Both the position numbers and the translations under genes were made by a program. Shown here piece by piece: positions 7,375-12,334 of a stretch of 12,334 nucleotides of DNA (the first letter of the stretch is position 1; every line of letters begins with the position of its first letter). Under the pieces are notes generated by a model. It saw nothing but the letters and a program-made list of their open reading frames with translations. It had not been told where the DNA came from and searched no databases. Location of the stretch: NCBI GenBank assembly GCA_964529795.1, contig CAZGXM010000068.1:1-12334 (forward strand). The letters run 5' to 3'. This DNA comes from CAZGXM01 sp964529795 (GTDB lineage Bacteria; Bacillota; JADQBR01).

Positions 7375-8596
7375 GCAACTGCTGTCGGGGAAAAATGTAG
7401 TAGTGGGGATAACCGGCGGCATTGCGGCATACAAGGCGGCAGATTTGGTGAGCAAACTTAAAAAGTTGGGTGCTGACGTACACGTGATAATGACGGCTGC
7501 GGCCGAACAATTCATTAGCGCCACTACCTTGTGCACGCTTTCAGGCCATCCCGTTATGGATGACCTTTTTGCCAATGAGGGAAGCGTCAGTCATATTGAT
7601 GTTGCCCTGCAGGCGGATGCCTTTGTGATTGTCCCGGCCACGGCCAATATCATCGGCAAATTTGCCCATGGAATAGCAGACGATTTTCTCAGTACGGCAA
7701 TTTTGGCAGTACGGTGCCCCGTAATTGTGGCCCCGGCGATGAATGACCGGATGTTTTTAAATCCGGTAGTGCAGGATAATCTCAGCGTCCTCCAGGCAAG
7801 AGGTTTCCATATTGTCCAGCCTGAAAGCGGGGTGTTGGCCTGTGGCACTGAAGGCCCAGGGCGTCTGGCTCCGGTTGAGGATATTTTGGCATTGGTGAAA
7901 AGAAAACTATTGCAGCAAAAGGACTTATCCGGAAAAAGAGTACTGGTGACTGCCGGAGGTACCCGGGAACCGATTGACCCGGTACGTTTTATCGGTAATC
8001 GCAGTTCGGGAAAAATGGGTTTTGCCGTTGCCGCGGCTGCGGCGGACAGGGGTGCTGATGTGGTGCTGGTTCACGCCAATACGGCTTTGCCGGTACCTGC
8101 AGGCGTCCGGGCAGTTGCCGTAACCACTGCCGAAGAAATGTACCGGGTGGTGCTGAAAGAGTACCCTCGGTGTGATATTGTCATTAAAGCGGCGGCAGTG
8201 GCCGACTACAAACCGGAACTGCGGGCGGTTGAGAAAATAAAAAAACAAACTGAACGTTTAACCTTGAACTTGACTCCGACAGTTGACATCCTGGCGGAAT
8301 TGGGAAAAAGAAAAGAAAGACAAATTTTAGTGGGATTTGCAGCGGAGACCAGTGACCTGCTGGCTAATGCCGAGAAGAAAATGCAGGAAAAGAACCTGGA
8401 CTTAATTGTTGCCAATGATGTCAGCCGCACTGATATCGGTTTTTCCGCCCAGGATAATCAGGTAACTTTATTATATCCCGACGGCCGCCGGGAAACGCTG
8501 GAGAAGATGAATAAAAGTTTTGCGGCCTGGGAAATTTTGGACCGTGTATTAATATTATCGAAACAACATACCCACCGGGAAAAGAGGAGTGATTGA
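7346..8596 (+). CDS. coaBC: Bifunctional phosphopantothenoylcysteine decarboxylase/phosphopantothenate-cysteine ligase
   Basis: A 416-residue fusion enzyme of coenzyme A synthesis. The CoaC half (about 10-190) binds FMN and decarboxylates phosphopantothenoylcysteine. It shows VGITGGIAAYKA, active-site H83 in SHIDVAL, PAMN (130-133) and C166 in LACGTEGPGRL. The CoaB half joins cysteine to phosphopantothenate with CTP. It shows VTAGGTREPIDPVRFIGNRS, SSGKMGFA and AAVADYKP, followed by a lysine-rich loop. ATG 7346 is chosen because GAAGGG lies about ten bases upstream; an in-frame ATG at 7319 is possible and would increase the overlap with rpoZ from 29 to 56 bases. The overlap suggests translational coupling. 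The stop is two bases from the metK start. Confidence 0.94.
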   Translation: MRVQKTVSSKQLLSGKNVVVGITGGIAAYKAADLVSKLKKLGADVHVIMTAAAEQFISATTLCTLSGHPVMDDLFANEGSVSHIDVALQADAFVIVPATANIIGKFAHGIADDFLSTAILAVRCPVIVAPAMNDRMFLNPVVQDNLSVLQARGFHIVQPESGVLACGTEGPGRLAPVEDILALVKRKLLQQKDLSGKRVLVTAGGTREPIDPVRFIGNRSSGKMGFAVAAAAADRGADVVLVHANTALPVPAGVRAVAVTTAEEMYRVVLKEYPRCDIVIKAAAVADYKPELRAVEKIKKQTERLTLNLTPTVDILAELGKRKERQILVGFAAETSDLLANAEKKMQEKNLDLIVANDVSRTDIGFSAQDNQVTLLYPDGRRETLEKMNKSFAAWEILDRVLILSKQHTHREKRSD

Positions 8597-8598
8597 TA

Positions 8599-9789
8599 AT
8601 GGCAAAAAAATTGTTCACCTCGGAATCCGTAACCGAGGGGCATCCGGATAAAATTGCCGACCAGATATCTGATGCCATCCTGGATGCAATTTACAGTCAG
8701 GACCTCATGGCCAGGGTTGCCTGCGAAACGGCAATCACCACCGGCCTGGTGCTGGTTACGGGTGAAATAACCACTGATTGTTACGTGGATATTTCCAAAG
8801 TAGTCAGAGAAACAATTCGTGAAATCGGCTATACCCGGGCAAAATTTGGTTTTGACTGCGATACCTGCGCGGTCCTGACGGCCATAGACGAGCAATCCCC
8901 GGATATTGCCATGGGTGTGGATCGAGCTCTGGAAGCAAAGGAGGGTCAGATGTCCGAGGAAGAATTGGATGCTATCGGCGCCGGCGACCAGGGGATGATG
9001 TTTGGCTATGCCAGTAATGAAACGCCGGAACTAATGCCACTACCCATCTCACTAGCCCACCAACTGACCAGGAAATTGTCCGAGGCACGTAAAACCAGGG
9101 AACTTCCGTACTTGAGGCCGGACGCCAAATCCCAGGTGACCGTGGAGTATGAGGATGACAGGCCTGTCAGGGTGGACACGGTGGTTATTTCCACCCAACA
9201 CCGGCCGGATATATCCATGGAGACACTGAAAAATGATGTTATCGAGTACGTGATAAGACCCGTTATTCCCGAACAGTTTTTAGATGCAAACACGAAATAC
9301 TTTATTAACCCTACCGGGCGCTTTGTCATCGGTGGACCCCAGGGTGATGCCGGGCTGACCGGAAGGAAAATTATTGTAGATACTTACGGTGGTATGGCCC
9401 GTCACGGCGGCGGGGCCTTCAGCGGCAAAGACCCTACAAAGGTGGACCGCTCGGGGGCTTATGCTGCCCGTTATGTGGCAAAGAACATTGTGGCGGCAAA
9501 ACTGGCCGACCGCTGCGAGGTACAACTGGCCTATGCCATCGGGGTGGCAAGGCCCGTATCCATCAGGGTGGATACCTTCGGTACCGGGCGTGTGGATGAC
9601 GAAACCCTAATCAAACTGGTGGAAAAGCATTTTGACCTGCGACCGGCAGGCATTATTAAAGAATTGGATTTAAGAAGACCTATCTACAAGCAAACTGCGG
9701 TTTACGGGCATTTTGGCCGCACTGATATTGACTTACCCTGGGAGCATACGGATAAGGCGGAAATTCTCAACAAAGAGGCTGAAGTTTAA
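8599..9789 (+). CDS. metK: S-adenosylmethionine synthetase
   Basis: A cytosolic enzyme of 396 residues that makes S-adenosylmethionine from methionine and ATP. Diagnostic motifs are EGHPDK (13-18), GAGDQGMMFGY (127-137), and GGGAFSGKDPTKVDRS, with K277 and D283 in the ATP/phosphate site. Length is normal for the family. ATG 8599 has AGAGGAG nine bases upstream; a TTG two codons earlier lies inside the coaBC stop region and is not needed. It follows coaBC by two bases, so it should be expressed with the operon, and no S-box riboswitch is seen. In B. subtilis the gene after coaBC is priA, so the position is a local rearrangement. Confidence 0.97.
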   Translation: MAKKLFTSESVTEGHPDKIADQISDAILDAIYSQDLMARVACETAITTGLVLVTGEITTDCYVDISKVVRETIREIGYTRAKFGFDCDTCAVLTAIDEQSPDIAMGVDRALEAKEGQMSEEELDAIGAGDQGMMFGYASNETPELMPLPISLAHQLTRKLSEARKTRELPYLRPDAKSQVTVEYEDDRPVRVDTVVISTQHRPDISMETLKNDVIEYVIRPVIPEQFLDANTKYFINPTGRFVIGGPQGDAGLTGRKIIVDTYGGMARHGGGAFSGKDPTKVDRSGAYAARYVAKNIVAAKLADRCEVQLAYAIGVARPVSIRVDTFGTGRVDDETLIKLVEKHFDLRPAGIIKELDLRRPIYKQTAVYGHFGRTDIDLPWEHTDKAEILNKEAEV

Positions 9790-9796
9790 AATTCCT

Positions 9797-9824
9797 GGCA
9801 CCTGGTAAACAGGTGCCCTTTTAA
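9797..9824 (+). terminator. Rho-independent terminator after metK
   Basis: GGCACCTG (9797-9804) and CAGGTGCC (9810-9817) form a perfect 8-bp stem with a GTAAA loop, followed by CTTTTAAAT. The stem is strong; the T-run is short. It begins eight bases after the metK stop and marks the end of the housekeeping operon. Confidence 0.75.
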
Positions 9825-9852
9825 ATACAGCTTTAAAAATGTTAAAAACAAG

Positions 9853-9880
9853 AGGTTTTCGGAGAGTTGTCCTAAATAAT
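9853..9880 (+). promoter_or_regulatory. Putative AGGTT-N8-GTTGT element before the dehydrogenase
   Basis: AGGTT (9853-9857), eight bases, then GTTGT (9866-9870) and an AT-rich AAATAAT (9874-9880) lie after the metK terminator. The same AGGTT-N8-GTTGT spacing occurs at 11320-11337 before the ABC gene. No standard sigma-A promoter is obvious in this 140-base gap, so this is the best candidate control site, at low confidence. Confidence 0.25.
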
Positions 9881-9929
9881 TTCAGAACGGGTGGAATAAG
9901 ATGATGTAAAACATGGAGGTGGTATACCT

Positions 9930-10880
9930 ATGATAACAGTATTTATCAACACTCGGTTAGGATCGGAACATTTGGCAGAGCTACGGGCAGGGTTTCCCGG
10001 AGTGGACTTTTATGTCGGGGAAAAGCTGGCTGCCGACCCTGCCCTAATGGGTAAGACTGAAATTCTTGTTACCTACGGTTGGGACATTACTGCCGGTTTG
10101 GTGCGGCAGATGCCACATTTAAAATGGATTCAAGCGTTGCGGGCCGGGGTGGACAACTTTCCCGGAAAAGAGCTACAAAAAAGGGGAATCCCAGTTACCA
10201 CCGTACGGGGAATACACGGTATCCCCATGGCAGAACATGCCATGGCAATGATTCTTTCTTTCAGTAGGGGATTGACCAAATTCCGTGCTAACCAGTTTAA
10301 CAGGGTCTGGCAGCGCAACATTTCCCTGGACGAAATATATGACAAAACTTTAGGCATTGCCGGTACGGGCAGTATTGGCAGGGAAATTGCCAAAAGGGCC
10401 CGGGCTTTCGGCATGAAAACCCTGGGAATCAATACTACCGGGAATCCCGTTGAGGGTGTGGATAGGGTAATGACTCCGGACCAACTGCCAACCCTGCTCT
10501 CTGAAAGCGACTACCTGGTGGTGACATTACCCCTCACGGACAAGACATTTCACTTGTTTGGAGCGCGGGAATTTAACCGGATGAAGCCGACGGCCTACTT
10601 TATAAATTTGGCCCGGGGGCAGATAGCAGACGAAGCTGCGCTTGTCCGGGCCTTGCAGGAAGGGGAAATTGCCGGGGCGGGCTTGGATGTTTTCGAGAGT
10701 GAACCTTTACCGGAGGATAGTCCCCTCTGGCAGATGGAAAATGTGATAATGACACCCCACCTGGCTGCGTTGTCACCTCGTTATACCGAAAGAGCCTTGG
10801 GGATATTTATGCAAAATTTAAAAGCTTTTTTATCCGGTGATGCGTTGGTCAATGTCATGAATTGGCAAAGGGGCTATTAA
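9930..10880 (+). CDS. D-isomer-specific 2-hydroxyacid dehydrogenase
   Basis: A cytosolic oxidoreductase of 316 residues that interconverts 2-oxoacids and D-2-hydroxyacids with a nicotinamide cofactor; the substrate cannot be told. The Rossmann motif GTGSIG spans 145-150. The catalytic triad is R229 in NLARGQ, E258 in DVFESEP, and H277 in TPHLAAL. The end of the second Rossmann strand reads GINTTG (N168) rather than carrying the acidic residue usual for NAD, so NADP use is possible. The start ATG follows GGAGGTGGTATACCT. It is separated from metK by a terminator. A selenoprotein candidate begins 69 bases after its stop with no clear terminator between, so the two may be co-transcribed. Related families are glyoxylate/hydroxypyruvate reductases and phosphoglycerate dehydrogenases. 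Confidence 0.88.
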   Translation: MITVFINTRLGSEHLAELRAGFPGVDFYVGEKLAADPALMGKTEILVTYGWDITAGLVRQMPHLKWIQALRAGVDNFPGKELQKRGIPVTTVRGIHGIPMAEHAMAMILSFSRGLTKFRANQFNRVWQRNISLDEIYDKTLGIAGTGSIGREIAKRARAFGMKTLGINTTGNPVEGVDRVMTPDQLPTLLSESDYLVVTLPLTDKTFHLFGAREFNRMKPTAYFINLARGQIADEAALVRALQEGEIAGAGLDVFESEPLPEDSPLWQMENVIMTPHLAALSPRYTERALGIFMQNLKAFLSGDALVNVMNWQRGY

Positions 10881-10913
10881 AAACCCTTGCCCACTTGACA
10901 GCGAAAAGCAGTA

Positions 10914-10933
10914 TTAGAACCGGAATATTCTAA
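10914..10933 (+). repeat. Dyad TTAGAA-N8-TTCTAA before the selenoprotein gene
   Basis: Two perfect six-base half sites are separated by eight bases, ending just before the AGGAGG ribosome binding site (10934-10938 region) of the next gene. It could be an operator for a dimeric repressor or a weak hairpin near the binding site. A TTGACA hexamer lies at 10895-10900, but no matching -10 stands at the proper distance. Function unknown. Confidence 0.35.
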
Positions 10934-10949
10934 AGGAGGCATCATCCTT

Positions 10950-11273
10950 ATGGATAGACAAGTAAAGATTCAAGTATTTGGTTCCAGAGCTTGGAATGCA
11001 TGCAATACCGGCGGTTGAGGCCCCCGTCAGACCCAGGAGGAATTTACTGGTCTGGTGAGAAAAATGATTGTGGACAAATTTGGCGCCGCGGTGGAGATGA
11101 CTTACATTGACATCAGTGATGAAGAGGTTAAGGATTACCCGGAGGCAAAACCGCACTTGGAGCATCCCGGTATGCTCCTGCCAATTGTGGCGTTTAACGG
11201 CGAACCCAAATGGGCGGGGGCCGTTTCCTACCATCACATAATCAAAGAACTGCAACGGTTGGGAGTTGCATAA
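10950..11273 (+). CDS. Putative selenoprotein with thioredoxin-like fold (TGA decoded as Sec at codon 23)
   Basis: Reading from ATG 10950, which has a strong AAAGGAGG upstream, gives 107 codons with one in-frame TGA at 11016-11018 and a TAA stop at 11271-11273. The product begins MDRQVKIQVFGSRAW and has the context ACNTGGUGPRQ, so C18 and Sec23 form a Cys-X4-Sec pair. Around it a thioredoxin-like order can be read: strand VKIQVFG, redox loop, helix TQEEFTGLVRKM, strand VEMTYIDI, strand with a likely cis-proline (LLPIV, P78), and C-terminal helix. There is no signal peptide, so it should be cytosolic. Reading across the TGA restores the first strand and redox site, which a 72-codon start at GTG 11055 would lose. 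A SECIS-like hairpin follows the TGA. Family unassigned; a distant YuzD-type relation is possible. Nonsense mutation is the main alternative. Confidence 0.78.
11025..11057 (+). promoter_or_regulatory. Bacterial SECIS-like stem-loop after the in-frame TGA
   Basis: Bases 11025-11031 pair with 11051-11057, and 11033-11036 pair with 11047-11050, leaving C11032 bulged: eleven pairs, two of them G-T. The ten-base loop GAGGAATTTA starts with G, and 18 bases lie between the TGA and the loop. Bacterial SECIS elements are known to place a small loop with an early G about 16-37 bases after the UGA, where SelB binds. The hairpin lies wholly inside the coding sequence, as expected for bacteria. Confidence 0.7.
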
Positions 11274-11303
11274 AGGACTTTGTACAAAGGCCTTTTAAAT
11301 TTT
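11271..11303 (+). terminator. Hairpin terminator overlapping the selenoprotein stop
   Basis: AAAGG (11272-11276) pairs with CCTTT (11291-11295). After an A-G mismatch, CTTTG/CAAAG continues the stem around the centre TA, which would open to a GTAC-type loop. TTTTAAATTTT follows. It begins within the TAA stop codon, so the selenoprotein gene ends its transcript here and the ABC gene needs its own promoter. Confidence 0.6.
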
Positions 11304-11319
11304 CCGGAGATTTTTTGGA

Positions 11320-11348
11320 AGGTTAATTCCCGGTTGTGTCGAAGCTAA
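11320..11348 (+). promoter_or_regulatory. Putative AGG-N14-GAAG element upstream of the ABC gene
   Basis: AGGTTAA (11320-11326), a 14-base spacer, then GAAGCTAA (11341-11348). Spacing and the GAAG(C/T)TA block match the element at 5188-5216, and AGGTT-N8-GTTGT matches the one at 9853. Each copy sits shortly after a terminator and before a gene start, as a promoter would. Assignment to a sigma factor is open. Confidence 0.3.
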
Positions 11349-11399
11349 CTGGTAGATGTGTTTCATGTGGTTTATTTTCGTTAAATGGTAGGTGGTAAG

Positions 11400-12179
11400 A
11401 TGATTGTTGAAATGCAGGACGTTTCCTGGATACGTGATGGTAGAAAAATATTGAAAAACGTCAACTGGCAGGTCCGTCCAGGGGAGCACTGGGCGGTTGT
11501 GGGTTTAAACGGCTCAGGGAAGACTTCCCTGTTGAATATAATTAATGGCTATATTTTTCCGTCTCAAGGTACGGTCAGTGTGCTGGGTCATTCCTTTGGT
11601 AGTTATGATTTGCGGGAACTGCGCAAATCCATTGGGTGGGTCAGTTCGTCGCTGCAGGAACAACTCTATGTGAATGAAACGGCAGAAGAAATAGTTCTCA
11701 GTGGTAAGTACGCAACTATTGGGCTTTATGATAAACCGGGAGAAAGGGAATGGGAACAGGCCAATGACCTCCTCGAAGAGTTAAACTGCGGGCACCTGGC
11801 TCAAAAACCTTACAAAACTCTATCCGAGGGTGAAAAACAAAAAGTAGTCATTGCCAGGGCGCTTATTTCATCACCGGAGATCCTAATTTTGGATGAACCC
11901 TGTTCCGGACTTGACATATTTGCCCGGGAACAATTATTAAGTACAATAGGACAGATCAGCGACCGGACAGGTGCCCCCACGTTGATCTACGTTACGCACC
12001 ATGTCGAAGAAATACTACCGCTGTTCAGTCATATCCTGTTGTTACGCCGGGGAGAAGTACACTCTGCGGGAGAAACGGGCCATGTGCTCACCGCGGAAAA
12101 TCTTTCCCGCTTTTTCGAGCACCCCGTCAATGTGGAACGGCTAAACGGGCGCATGTCGCTAAAGCTTGCCGGCAGTTAA
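11400..12179 (+). CDS. ABC transporter ATP-binding protein, YlmA/ModF-like orphan
   Basis: A 259-residue ABC ATPase. Motifs in order: Walker A GLNGSGKTS (35-43) with K41, a Q-loop region near WVSSSLQEQ, signature LSEGE (141-145; LSGGQ in most members), Walker B ILILDEP with D165 and E166, D-loop SGLD, and H-loop VTHH with H200. It resembles stand-alone proteins such as B. subtilis YlmA or the E. coli ModF half, whose transport role is unclear. No permease or binding protein gene is adjacent. ATG 11400 is preferred since AGGTGG lies just upstream, although the spacing (four bases) is short; ATG 11385 has no good site and would add five residues. A terminator and intergenic elements isolate it on both sides. 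Confidence 0.85.
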   Translation: MIVEMQDVSWIRDGRKILKNVNWQVRPGEHWAVVGLNGSGKTSLLNIINGYIFPSQGTVSVLGHSFGSYDLRELRKSIGWVSSSLQEQLYVNETAEEIVLSGKYATIGLYDKPGEREWEQANDLLEELNCGHLAQKPYKTLSEGEKQKVVIARALISSPEILILDEPCSGLDIFAREQLLSTIGQISDRTGAPTLIYVTHHVEEILPLFSHILLLRRGEVHSAGETGHVLTAENLSRFFEHPVNVERLNGRMSLKLAGS

Positions 12180-12190
12180 TCTTTGAAAAA

Positions 12191-12238
12191 TCCTTGGTTA
12201 AGTTCTGGGTTAAATCCTTGGTCAATTCCTTGACTACT
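12191..12238 (+). repeat. Four degenerate 12-base tandem repeats
   Basis: The units TCCTTGGTTAAG, TTCTGGGTTAAA, TCCTTGGTCAAT and TCCTTGACTACT follow each other exactly every 12 bases, starting 12 bases after the ABC stop. The fourth unit contains the TTGACT -35 hexamer of the tRNA promoter. It is not an inverted repeat, so it does not act as a terminator. It may be a stack of binding sites or a short slippage duplication. Confidence 0.65.
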
Positions 12239-12258
12239 GCAGTCTTGAGGAGTACAAT
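12230..12258 (+). promoter_or_regulatory. Sigma-A promoter for tRNA-Thr
   Basis: TTGACT (12230-12235) and TACAAT (12253-12258) are separated by exactly 17 bases, each one mismatch from consensus. The predicted start near 12265 gives a leader of about 22 bases before the tRNA. A small ACTGCAGT palindrome lies in the spacer. It is the best sigma-A promoter in the window. Confidence 0.75.
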
Positions 12259-12286
12259 ATCATATGCCGGAAAATTTAATATAGAC

Positions 12287-12334
12287 GCTGATGTGGCTCA
12301 GGGGTAGAGCAGCGCACTCGTAATGCGCAGGTCG
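12287..12334 (+). tRNA. tRNA-Thr (anticodon CGT), truncated by window end
   Basis: The acceptor strand GCTGATG (12287-12293) is followed by TG, the D stem GCTC/GAGC with loop AGGGGTA, and the anticodon stem GCGCA/TGCGC (12312-12316 and 12324-12328). The seven-base loop CTCGTAA has anticodon CGT at 12319-12321, reading ACG threonine codons. The variable region AGGTC begins, and the window then ends before the T arm. Position 33 is T and position 37 is A, as expected. Confidence 0.88.

Noticed and set aside
10895..10900. TTGACA as a promoter -35 for the selenoprotein gene
   Set aside because: No acceptable -10 hexamer stands 16-18 bases downstream, so it is not listed as a promoter by itself.
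11016..11018. TGA as a true stop or disabling mutation of the small gene
   Set aside because: The SECIS-like hairpin at the right distance, the strong upstream ribosome binding site, the Cys nearby and the fold restored by read-through argue for recoding; the alternative remains possible and is reflected in the confidence.
5184..11047. Exact 14-base match CAGGAGGAATTTAC at 5184-5197 and 11034-11047
   Set aside because: A single 14-base match within 12 kb is fairly likely by chance, more so for Shine-Dalgarno-like sequence; the contexts (intergenic versus inside the SECIS-like loop) are unrelated.

Overview
The window looks like chromosomal DNA from an anaerobic, probably spore-forming Firmicute of the Desulfotomaculum/Pelotomaculum (Peptococcaceae) type. 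This placement is inferred from four things: the block yicC-remA-gmk-rpoZ-coaBC, which is characteristic of Firmicutes; RemA, a Firmicutes biofilm and osmoregulation protein; lysine/peptidoglycan synthesis through LL-diaminopimelate aminotransferase (DapL); and an apparent selenocysteine gene. All genes lie on the + strand. The ORFs opposite them are shadows. No mobile element, CRISPR array or phage gene was seen, and no stretch longer than 300 bases lacks a gene.

Layout. Positions 2-139 hold the last codons of an unidentified gene, followed by a terminator (156-192) and a leader able to fold over the next ribosome binding site. Positions 283-5106 hold a SERCA/PMR1-type Ca2+ P-type ATPase, then dapF and dapL as a tight pair that carries tetrahydrodipicolinate to meso-diaminopimelate; a terminator closes this block. 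Positions 5293-9789 hold the housekeeping series yicC (RNase), remA, gmk, rpoZ, coaBC and metK, with very short or overlapping junctions, ended by a strong hairpin at 9797-9824. In Bacillus subtilis priA follows coaBC; here metK does, and no SAM riboswitch is visible.

The 3' third is more accessory. A D-2-hydroxyacid dehydrogenase (9930-10880) is followed by a 107-codon gene (10950-11273) that ordinary annotation would break or shorten. It has an in-frame TGA at codon 23 in a Cys-X4-TGA context, in a thioredoxin-like fold. A hairpin beginning 7 bases after the TGA has a loop that starts with G after 18 intervening bases, which agrees with the bacterial SECIS consensus. I read this as a selenoprotein, and it is the most interesting item in the window. 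Next come a hairpin terminator, an orphan YlmA/ModF-like ABC ATPase (11400-12179), a 4 x 12-base degenerate tandem repeat (12191-12238) that runs into a well-formed sigma-A promoter, and a tRNA-Thr(CGT) cut by the window end.

Three intergenic regions (before yicC, before the dehydrogenase and before the ABC gene) contain similar AGG(A/T)-rich elements at comparable spacing. They may be a shared promoter or regulatory class. Functional assignments rest on motifs read by eye; no database search was possible.
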